7,143 nt of DNA from an uncultured Christensenellaceae bacterium (GTDB lineage: Bacteria; Bacillota; Clostridia; Christensenellales; Christensenellaceae), in contig CAKSBK010000050.1 in NCBI GenBank assembly GCA_934438035.1, positions 1 through 7,143 of the forward strand. Direction: 5' to 3'. The notes below the pieces were generated by a model. That model made no database searches. It was not told where the DNA came from and saw only the letters and a program-made list of their open reading frames with translations. A program made the translations under genes and the position numbers. Of the stretch, positions 1-6,160 are shown in pieces. Every line of letters begins with the position of its first letter. Position 1 is the stretch's first letter.

Positions 1-2095
1 CTATAACTCCGTCAAGTCCGGGGTTAGCGGAATATGGCGAACCGTTTATAGTCCAGCCGGGTCTTCCGGCGTGTCTTAGCAGCATTTTATCTTTAAGCGA
101 CGTTTCATATGCGCTTTGACCGCTGCCGACATATATTCCCGTCTCCGTCTTTTTATCTCCGACAAGTACTACTCTACCGAAATAATCCATAAGCTCTTCC
201 GAAAGTATTTTCCTGTAGCCTACTCTGGGAAGAGACGCGTCTATGTCGTCGTCAACTCCGTAAGTTATCGAATCACCCAAAGGCATAACCTTAAGAGGTC
301 TTAAATCCCCTTTAAGAGTAAGATACCAGCCGGTGTTAACGTTCATCTCTCCGGGGTTTGCGCTTCTTTCCGTCTTTGCAAGCACAGCGTTAACGCCCGT
401 TTGTTCGTCCGTATCATAAATCGCATAGTTTCCGTTTAAAACGATCTGATATCTGTCATATTCGGATTTATATATTAGATAGCTTATTTTTTCTTCGCTC
501 AGCAGGGGAGAAGCTTGTGAAAGATCTATATATTTTCCCGTCTGTGCATCCTTAATTACATATATATTTTTATCTGCGCCGTCCTTTTCAACAACAAACT
601 CATCCGCTTTGCCAAGCATTATTGTTCTTCCGGTGTCGCAATTCATAAAGCTGTATTCTTTGCCGCTTTTTATTATGTTTGTTAAATCTTCGCCCTTTTC
701 AACTTCGGGAGAAGTAATGTCTAAATGACACTTCTCCATGTTGCCGTTTTCAAAAATGTTTGCTCCGAGCTCGTCGCCCGCAAACTCAACAAGAGAAATA
801 CTGTCATAATAATAGCTGTTGCCGGTTCCCTGAGATCTTACATGTATTTTTACTTCTTCTGTATCTCCGCTGTTCCAAACTGTTCCCAAATATTCCCAGT
901 CGATATCCATGCTTAAAGAGCCCGCATATTTTGAAGCGTCCTTTGCGGCCGCCTGGTTATACATGGTTCCCTTAAGCGTTACAAGTGCATTTCCCGTCGT
1001 ATCTTCCAAAATAACCGAAGAATCTACGTTTGTGTTGTCTTTCTCGCAGAAGCTGTATGCGCTTATGACGTAATTGGTATTCTTTTTAACTTTAATTATG
1101 TTTCCTCCGTTCGCATATGCGCTCGAGGAATCTGTAAGCTTAACCGCTTTTCCCGTTAACGAATGCTCTGTGGATAAATCCCCGTTTGAATCTAAATTCC
1201 ACATATTTCCTACCAAGGAAGCCTGTGTGTTAACTTTCTTCATGCTTACATTGGTTACATAAGGCATGGTGCAGCTAAAAGGAAGAAGACCTCCGTTAAC
1301 TCGGTCAAGATTGTAATCCGCAACAAGCCTCAACGGCGTATTCGTGTTGCTGCCGCTATACCATAATGCGCTTACGGTCTGCCATTCCGTGTCACTCTGC
1401 CTTGTTACTCTCAGCGTAACCTCGTTTGCGGTATTCGCCATATCAAGATACAGCCACGGCCTTACTCCGTTTGTATTGGAAAAGAAATCCGCAGATACCA
1501 AATACCATGAATCAGGCTCAACGTCTACTCCGCCGTTATATCTGAAATCATGTAAATTGTTCGCAATAAGAAGACCTGCCCCTCCCACAAACGGAGCGGT
1601 TCCGTTTGCGGACCAGTTTTCGGTCCCCTTCGCAAAATTTCCGTTTTTAACGAGATTATCCGCAAGTCCGTTATAGGGTATAACTTTTAAATCATCAAAT
1701 ATAACGTTGCCCTCGGCAAAAAGTTCAATTGAAACCGCCGCGTCGGAGGCTGTGTAATCAAACGATAATTCTTCCCATTCGCCCGCTTTTTTTGACTCTG
1801 CGTTCAAGCTGCCTATGCTTATTGAAGCTGCGGCGGAATCATCTCTGTAAACAAATACCGATATTCTGTATTTTGCGTCTTTATCAAGATTAATTTCTTC
1901 TGTTCTTGTTACACTACCCGCATTCTCATGCTTAATTGCGTAGCTGCCCGAATGTACGTTGTTTTTTGTAATGCTGTAATTCGGTCCGAGAGTAAATCCC
2001 TCTACAGAGTTTTTTTCCTGTGCAGAAGCAACATTAATCATGCAAAAGCACATTAAAATTGCCAAAACGAGCGAAACTATCTGCCTTTTTCTCAT
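1..2095 (-). CDS. Secreted multimodular SGNH/GDSL esterase, CE3-like (3' end outside window)
   Basis: An uninterrupted frame of 698 codons runs from an ATG at 2095 off the left edge. Residues 1-25 form a signal peptide: Arg/Lys start, hydrophobic core and an Ala-Ser-Ala cleavage site before Gln26. There is no lipobox, so the protein is probably released or wall-associated. Residues about 30-140, 147-290 and 298-445 look like beta-sandwich carbohydrate-binding-like modules; NLVKNGNF at 147-154 followed by Trp161 is a typical module start. Residues about 460-600 resemble a beta-trefoil (ricin-like) region, less surely. The catalytic domain starts near 601 with MPLGDSITYG (604-613), the SGNH block I with nucleophile Ser609, and has RHAGRPGWTI at 674-683. 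This pairing is typical of carbohydrate esterase family 3, whose known members deacetylate xylan. The Asn block and the Asp/His of the triad would lie outside the window. Substrate and module families are inferred; the SGNH assignment is firm. Confidence 0.82.
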   Translation of the reverse strand, partial: MRKRQIVSLVLAILMCFCMINVASAQEKNSVEGFTLGPNYSITKNNVHSGSYAIKHENAGSVTRTEEINLDKDAKYRISVFVYRDDSAAASISIGSLNAESKKAGEWEELSFDYTASDAAVSIELFAEGNVIFDDLKVIPYNGLADNLVKNGNFAKGTENWSANGTAPFVGGAGLLIANNLHDFRYNGGVDVEPDSWYLVSADFFSNTNGVRPWLYLDMANTANEVTLRVTRQSDTEWQTVSALWYSGSNTNTPLRLVADYNLDRVNGGLLPFSCTMPYVTNVSMKKVNTQASLVGNMWNLDSNGDLSTEHSLTGKAVKLTDSSSAYANGGNIIKVKKNTNYVISAYSFCEKDNTNVDSSVILEDTTGNALVTLKGTMYNQAAAKDASKYAGSLSMDIDWEYLGTVWNSGDTEEVKIHVRSQGTGNSYYYDSISLVEFAGDELGANIFENGNMEKCHLDITSPEVEKGEDLTNIIKSGKEYSFMNCDTGRTIMLGKADEFVVEKDGADKNIYVIKDAQTGKYIDLSQASPLLSEEKISYLIYKSEYDRYQIVLNGNYAIYDTDEQTGVNAVLAKTERSANPGEMNVNTGWYLTLKGDLRPLKVMPLGDSITYGVDDDIDASLPRVGYRKILSEELMDYFGRVVLVGDKKTETGIYVGSGQSAYETSLKDKMLLRHAGRPGWTINGSPYSANPGLDGVI

Positions 2096-2100
2096 ATTTT

Positions 2101-2105
2101 CCTCC
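2101..2105 (-). promoter_or_regulatory. Ribosome binding site of the esterase gene
   Basis: The minus strand reads GGAGG, then five bases (AAAAT), then the ATG at 2095. This strong Shine-Dalgarno match fixes the start codon and agrees with the signal peptide that begins there. Confidence 0.85.
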
Positions 2106-2215
2106 ACTATTCTTTTTAACGACCATTTAACAACATAGCCGCAATAATACTTTAACATTTATAATATATCATAGTATTATTTCTTAATAAATGTCTGTAA
2201 TTATGATGTTTTTAT

Positions 2216-2243
2216 ATTATATTATGTTTAATCATATGCACAA
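2216..2243 (-). promoter_or_regulatory. Candidate sigma-A promoter for the esterase gene
   Basis: The minus strand has TTGTGC at 2243-2238, a 16-base spacer, and a perfect TATAAT at 2221-2216. This would start transcription near 2209 and leave a leader of about 114 bases. A weaker alternative lies closer to the gene: TTAAGA at 2187-2182 and TATAAA at 2163-2158, 18 bases apart. The whole gap is very A+T-rich, so chance -10 boxes are expected. The placement just after the transporter terminator favours a promoter somewhere in 2106-2270. Confidence 0.35.
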
Positions 2244-2271
2244 TATTTAGATACATTAATTATATGTATAA

Positions 2272-2307
2272 TAAAAAACCGCAGAGCAGCGAAAACTGCC
2301 CTACGGT
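2272..2307 (-). terminator. Intrinsic terminator of the transporter operon
   Basis: On the minus strand, a 12-pair stem (2307-2296 with 2289-2278, two of the pairs G-U) closes a six-base loop and is followed by a run of six T (2278-2273). It begins 31 bases after the stop codon of the second permease. The A-run before the stem can pair with the T-run, so weak termination on the plus strand is possible, but no plus-strand gene needs it. It separates the transporter operon from the esterase gene. Confidence 0.92.
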
Positions 2308-2338
2308 CTTTTGGGAAGAATATAAGTTATTAGATTGA

Positions 2339-3358
2339 TTAAGCCTTGATCTTTTTATTCTGTCTTGCCATATCCCAAAGAACTGCTGCAGCCATTATAA
2401 CGCCGCGAACAGACATCTGTAATGTAGAGGGAATGACATCGGGGAAGAACAGAAGTGCATTCTCAACTGCCATAACAAGGAAGCAGCCGATGAATACTGA
2501 CAAGGGAGAGCACTTACCGCCGGCAAGAGATGTTCCGCCGACTACACAAGCTGCGATTGCTCTGAACTCCCAACCGTCACCGGTAGAGGGTCTTCCGATC
2601 TTTGCGTTGAATGCGAAGATTACGCCGACAACACCGCAAAGGAATGCGCAGATATAGTATGCGATAAGTCTGTATTTTGTTACATTGATACCTGCAAGAG
2701 CAGCAACCTCGCGGTTGTCGCCTACTGCGAGAAGCTTTCTTCCGAAAGTAGTCTTCTTCATAACCACATACGCTATAACGAAAATTACAACCGCTATCCA
2801 GAAGTTAATAGGAAGACCTAATATTCTGTTTGTATCCTCAAAGAACTTAAGAGTAGACTGAGCGGATTCAACCTTCGTCATAGAAAGCTCTATACCTGTA
2901 AACAGGAGGTAACGGGTACCGCCCGAGATATACAGAGTACCCATCGTAGCTACGAAGTCAGGTACGTTTAATTTTACTACGAGCAAGCCGTTAATAATTC
3001 CGAAAACAGAGGTAAGAAGTATTGCTACGATTGCTGCGAGCCATGTGGGAAGACCCCAAGTAGCTACACCTGCAGAGGTAATCATAACTCCGAGACCTAC
3101 AAGACGTCCGGTAGAAATATCAACGTTGCCTACCATAAGCGGGAAAGCCGCCGCCATTGAGCAAATTCCTATGTAGGGGAACTGCGTTAAAATTGCAGCA
3201 AAGTTTTCGCCGCCAAACCATGTATGAGGTCTGAATAGATATATAAGACCCATTACCGCTATAAGTACAATAAGCGGTACCGTTACGCTGAATTCATCAG
3301 AACCTATAATTCTTTTGAATATATTTGAATTGCTTTTCTTTTTAGCTTGTTCCTGCAT
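2339..3358 (-). CDS. Sugar ABC transporter permease, second subunit (RbsC/XylH-type)
   Basis: The 339-residue protein is an integral membrane subunit of a carbohydrate importer, of usual length for the BPD_transp_2 family of ribose/xylose/galactose permeases. After a basic cytoplasmic start (residues 3-19) come many hydrophobic segments, at roughly 27-42, 60-76, 105-130, 185-200, 232-250 and 285-305. Family landmarks are GNVDISTG at 77-84, where the family usually has G-x-IDLSVG; the cytoplasmic coupling loop AVGDNREVAALAGI at 211-224, which would contact the ATPase; and VGGTSLAGGK at 273-282. It starts 21 bases after the first permease, behind its own AAGGAG site, and is the last gene of the operon. 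The two permeases are paralogues but clearly different, so a heterodimeric channel is likely, as in E. coli YtfT/YjfF or LsrC/LsrD. The sugar cannot be told from this subunit. Confidence 0.93.
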   Translation of the reverse strand: MQEQAKKKSNSNIFKRIIGSDEFSVTVPLIVLIAVMGLIYLFRPHTWFGGENFAAILTQFPYIGICSMAAAFPLMVGNVDISTGRLVGLGVMITSAGVATWGLPTWLAAIVAILLTSVFGIINGLLVVKLNVPDFVATMGTLYISGGTRYLLFTGIELSMTKVESAQSTLKFFEDTNRILGLPINFWIAVVIFVIAYVVMKKTTFGRKLLAVGDNREVAALAGINVTKYRLIAYYICAFLCGVVGVIFAFNAKIGRPSTGDGWEFRAIAACVVGGTSLAGGKCSPLSVFIGCFLVMAVENALLFFPDVIPSTLQMSVRGVIMAAAVLWDMARQNKKIKA

Positions 3359-3367
3359 TTTAAAATT

Positions 3368-3373
3368 CTCCTT
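3368..3373 (-). promoter_or_regulatory. Ribosome binding site of the second permease gene
   Basis: AAGGAG lies nine bases before the ATG at 3358, within the 21-base gap after the first permease's TAA. It supports this start and independent initiation rather than coupling by overlap. Confidence 0.8.
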
Positions 3374-3379
3374 CCGCCA

Positions 3380-4420
3380 TTATTTAACGGCCATCTTAGC
3401 CTTAATCTTTGCACGCATGGTGTCCAAGATAACGGCTATGATAAGGATGGCACCCATGAATATCAGCTGTCTGTTAGTATCGATGCCGACAGCAGGACCG
3501 GCAATCTGAAGGAGCTGCTGTACTAAGTGGAACATTATAATACCAAGACCGATTCCGTAAACAGAGCCTGCGCCGCCCGACATAGCTATACCGCCGATTG
3601 CACAGCAGGTGATTGCTCTGAATTCACGGCCCTGACCATTCGTCCAGTTAGCAGAGCCCGCCTTTAAGATATCCGCAAGGCCGCCGATAGATGTAATAAA
3701 GCCGGCGAGAATAAAGGTGATTAACTTAACGTTGGAAACGTTGATACCTGCAAGTAATGCAGCCTCTTTATTTCCGCCTACCGCTCTTAAGCGATAACCA
3801 AACTTTGTCTTATAAACGATAAAGCTGAAGATAAGCGTTGCAGCAAGAACTACGAAGAACCACCACGTAAGCTTGAGCTTCATGAATCCGAGGTCAACGT
3901 CAATAGGATATCCGGAAGCAAAACCGCTGTAATCAAAGTCTTCATATTTAATAGCAAGCGGAACGCCGTTCGTTATAGTCTGTGCAAGACCTGAGCATAC
4001 GAACTGAGTAGCAAGAGTCGTTATCCAAGAAATAAGACCGAGCTTTGCAGAGAGAAGTCCGTTTAAAAGACCTACAAGAGCGCCGACTATAAGACACGTT
4101 GCAACAACTGCCCAGAAGCCCCAGCCCCAGTAATAAGCCGCATAGCCTGCAACACAGCCTGCGAGCGTGGAAGCGGTACCAACCGAAAGGTCGATTTCGC
4201 CTACCATTATGATAAACATTTCAGCGAATGCACAGAAACCTATAGGCGCCATGTTGGAAAGAATCTGGCAGAGGTAACTGTCCCAACCTTTCAAAACCTT
4301 AGGCTCAACAATCATACCTGCGATAACAAGAATGATTATCGGTATGAGGATACCGACCTCGGGCTTTAATAATATTTTTGTAAGAAGGCTTTCCTTCTTC
4401 TTGTTAGCTTGTTTTTCCAT
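3380..4420 (-). CDS. Sugar ABC transporter permease, first subunit (RbsC/XylH-type)
   Basis: This 346-residue membrane protein belongs to the BPD_transp_2 family, the channel-forming subunits of ribose/xylose/galactose-class importers. A Lys-rich cytoplasmic start (residues 3-19) precedes hydrophobic segments near 22-38, 57-73, 82-98, 102-123, 185-203, 232-250 and 285-308. The conserved GEIDLSVG at 74-81 is close to the family consensus. AVGGNKEAALLAGI at 213-226 is the cytoplasmic loop expected to dock on the ATPase, and GREFRAITCCAIGG at 264-277 with SGGAGS at 281-286 is the other conserved family stretch. It sits 22 bases after the ATPase gene and 21 before the second permease. It keeps the family consensus better than its partner, which fits a heterodimer of unequal subunits. 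The transported sugar is not known. Confidence 0.94.
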   Translation of the reverse strand: MEKQANKKKESLLTKILLKPEVGILIPIIILVIAGMIVEPKVLKGWDSYLCQILSNMAPIGFCAFAEMFIIMVGEIDLSVGTASTLAGCVAGYAAYYWGWGFWAVVATCLIVGALVGLLNGLLSAKLGLISWITTLATQFVCSGLAQTITNGVPLAIKYEDFDYSGFASGYPIDVDLGFMKLKLTWWFFVVLAATLIFSFIVYKTKFGYRLRAVGGNKEAALLAGINVSNVKLITFILAGFITSIGGLADILKAGSANWTNGQGREFRAITCCAIGGIAMSGGAGSVYGIGLGIIMFHLVQQLLQIAGPAVGIDTNRQLIFMGAILIIAVILDTMRAKIKAKMAVK

Positions 4421-4429
4421 ATTTCACTT

Positions 4430-4435
4430 CTCCTT
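4430..4435 (-). promoter_or_regulatory. Ribosome binding site of the first permease gene
   Basis: AAGGAG lies nine bases before the ATG at 4420. The spacing and most of the surrounding sequence match the leader of the second permease. Confidence 0.8.
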
Positions 4436-4442
4436 CCCACCA

Positions 4443-6008
4443 TTAAACCTGCTTAAAGGTCTTAACGGCAAGCTCCATGATCTTAGCCGTGGAAGCATCG
4501 CCCTTAGAAAGCTCGCCTGCTACACGACCTTCAGCCATGACGATGTATCTGTCTGACATTGCCATAAGCTCAGGAAGCTCAGAGGAAATCATTATGATAG
4601 CAATACCCTCTGCCGCCAATTCGTTGATTATCTGGTAAATCTCGTTCTTTGAACCAACGTCTATACCCTTTGTAGGCTCATCTAATATGAGGAGCTTGGG
4701 CTCTGCGTTAAGTGTACGACCGATAACTACCTTCTGCTGGTTACCGCCGGAGAGCGTTCCAACGTTAACTCTCGGATTGTTGGCCTTAACGGACATAGCG
4801 TCAAAGTACTTCATGATTCTTGTAGACATCTTCTTGCCGTGAACGATAGGACCGGAGGAAACAGCGTTAAGGTTGGAAATACCGATGTTATTTGCGATAT
4901 CCCAAACGAAGTTTAAGCCGTACTTCTTTCTGTCCTCGGAAACAAGACCGATTCCGTTAGCGACAGCGTCTGCCGTGCTGTTTATTTTAATTTCCTTGCC
5001 GTTCATATAGAGTTTACCGGACTTAATCTTAGTAACTCCGTAAATACCCATACAAACTTCGGAACGACCCGCGCCGACAAGACCGGAGAGTCCTAAAACC
5101 TCACCCGCTCTTACCTCGAAGGAAACGTCCTCAACAAGGTTTCTGTTTGCAATATAAGGATGTTCGATGGTAACATTCTCAGCCTTAAATACGACATCGC
5201 CGATCTCAACATGTCTCTCGGGATAGAGGTTAGTGAGCTGACGACCTATCATATCTGCGATGATAGCGTTTGCGTCGTAATTCTCTCTTTCGAAAGTGCT
5301 GATGTATTTACCGTCTCTTAAAATAGATACTCTGTCGGTAAGCTTAAGAATTTCTTCCATCTTATGCGTAACGAATATAACGGAAGTACCTAAGCTCTTT
5401 AAGTGGTTAACAACCTCAAAAAGGCTCTCAACGTCAGCGTTTGAAAGTGAGGTTGTAGGCTCGTCTAAAATGAGTATCTTCGGATTGCTCGCAAGCGCAC
5501 GCGCAATCATGAGCATCTGCTGCTGACCGATGGAGAGCTTTCTTACGTCTGCCCTGGGGTCAAGATTTATCTTGTTTTTCTCAAGAAGCTCAGCAGTTAC
5601 TCTGTACATTTCTTTAAAGTTAACAAACGGACCTTTCTTATCCTTTTTTTTCTTTACGTCTTCGAAATCGACCTTATTAAGCTTAAGATCCGACATGTAG
5701 ATATTTTCAGCTACGCTGAAATTCTTTAAAACGTTGATTTCCTGAGGAACGAAACCTATTCCCGCCGCCATAGCGTCGTTGGAATTCATGGGTTTTATTT
5801 CCTGTCCCTCTATTTTAATGGTTCCCTCATAGGTTCCTGCGGGGTAAATTCCGTTTAACACCTTAAGTATTGTGGATTTTCCTGCGCCGTTTTCACCGAT
5901 AAGGCCTAAAATTTCACCCTTTTTAACGTTTAAGCATACATTGTCATTAGCAATTACACCGGGGAATTTTTTAGTAATATTAATTGCTTCAAGCATGTAT
6001 TCTGCCAT
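4443..6008 (-). CDS. Sugar ABC transporter ATP-binding protein, two ATPase domains (RbsA/MglA/XylG-type)
   Basis: The 521-residue protein powers sugar import by ATP hydrolysis on the inner face of the membrane. The N-terminal domain is complete: Walker A GENGAGKST at 38-46, Q-loop Gln89, signature LSIGQQQ at 158-164, Walker B with Asp182 and Glu183, and switch His215. The C-terminal domain has the degenerate P-loop GLVGAGRSE (309-317), signature LSGGNQQ (419-425), Walker B with Asp443 and Glu444, and Ser-Ser at 475-476 where the switch His would be. That asymmetry is normal for this family. Residues about 108-133 hold a Lys-rich insert roughly 13 residues longer than E. coli RbsA at the same place. 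The ATG at 6008 is chosen because MAEYMLEAINITKKFPGV matches family N-termini; an ATG at 5996 is also possible. The frame is open up to an ATG at 6104, but that extension would cover the intergenic hairpins. Both permease genes follow at once. Confidence 0.95.
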   Translation of the reverse strand: MAEYMLEAINITKKFPGVIANDNVCLNVKKGEILGLIGENGAGKSTILKVLNGIYPAGTYEGTIKIEGQEIKPMNSNDAMAAGIGFVPQEINVLKNFSVAENIYMSDLKLNKVDFEDVKKKKDKKGPFVNFKEMYRVTAELLEKNKINLDPRADVRKLSIGQQQMLMIARALASNPKILILDEPTTSLSNADVESLFEVVNHLKSLGTSVIFVTHKMEEILKLTDRVSILRDGKYISTFERENYDANAIIADMIGRQLTNLYPERHVEIGDVVFKAENVTIEHPYIANRNLVEDVSFEVRAGEVLGLSGLVGAGRSEVCMGIYGVTKIKSGKLYMNGKEIKINSTADAVANGIGLVSEDRKKYGLNFVWDIANNIGISNLNAVSSGPIVHGKKMSTRIMKYFDAMSVKANNPRVNVGTLSGGNQQKVVIGRTLNAEPKLLILDEPTKGIDVGSKNEIYQIINELAAEGIAIIMISSELPELMAMSDRYIVMAEGRVAGELSKGDASTAKIMELAVKTFKQV

Positions 6009-6022
6009 TGTTCCAAATTCAC

Positions 6023-6028
6023 ATCCTT
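6023..6028 (-). promoter_or_regulatory. Probable, weak ribosome binding site of the ATPase gene
   Basis: AAGGAT lies 14 bases before the ATG at 6008. That is longer than the nine-base spacing at both permease genes, and the match is poorer. No better site lies nearer; GGA at 6014-6012 is only three bases from the ATG. Translation of the ATPase may therefore be weaker than that of its neighbours. Confidence 0.45.
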
Positions 6029-6038
6029 CCCAATAAAT

Positions 6039-6072
6039 GCGCAAAAGCGCCCTGCCGCACCTGTTATGCGGC
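6039..6072 (-). other. Two small hairpins in the leader of the ATPase gene
   Basis: Two perfect inverted repeats lie between the terminator-like hairpin and the ATPase ribosome site. The first pairs six bases (6072-6067 with 6059-6054) around a seven-base loop. The second is GCGC-TTTT-GCGC on the minus strand (6050-6039). Neither is followed by a T-run, so they are not terminators themselves. They would sit at the 5' end of any ATPase-permease mRNA left after processing and could stabilise it or limit translation. That role is inferred. Confidence 0.5.
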
Positions 6073-6084
6073 GGTGATTCTTCG

Positions 6085-6118
6085 AAAAAAGGGCTTGTTA
6101 CCAAGCGGAAACAAGCCC
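6085..6118 (-). terminator. Intercistronic terminator or attenuator after the binding-protein gene
   Basis: On the minus strand, a perfect nine-pair stem (6118-6110 with 6099-6091) closes a ten-base loop and is followed at once by six T (6090-6085), starting 42 bases after the binding-protein stop. The pairing continues outward in register: 6120-6119 with 6090-6089 (one pair G-U), two mismatches, then five pairs (6127-6123 with 6086-6082). Hairpins like this are common after the binding-protein gene of ABC operons, where they stop or protect most transcripts and let a minority read through. No convincing promoter was seen between it and the ATPase gene, so partial read-through is the simplest reading. 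Confidence 0.8.
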
Positions 6119-6160
6119 CTAATTCGATTAATTAATAATCTTTTTTGTACTGTTTAGTGA

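Noticed and set aside
1344..1676. A 110-codon plus-strand frame with a Ser/Pro-rich product
   Set aside because: It lies wholly antisense to the well-supported esterase frame and shows no recognisable domain; a shadow frame.
2106..2338. A small gene, RNA gene or riboswitch between the permease and the esterase
   Set aside because: Apart from the terminator and promoter-like boxes the gap is simple A+T-rich DNA. I saw no further stable stems, tRNA features or coding frame.
2346..2657. A plus-strand frame of 103 codons opposite the second permease
   Set aside because: It is entirely within a firmly identified membrane protein gene on the other strand; no domain seen.
6009..6104. A 32-codon N-terminal extension of the ATPase from an ATG at 6104
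   Set aside because: It would code through the terminator-like hairpin and both small hairpins, its residues do not resemble the family, and family members begin close to MAEYMLEAINITKKF at 6008.
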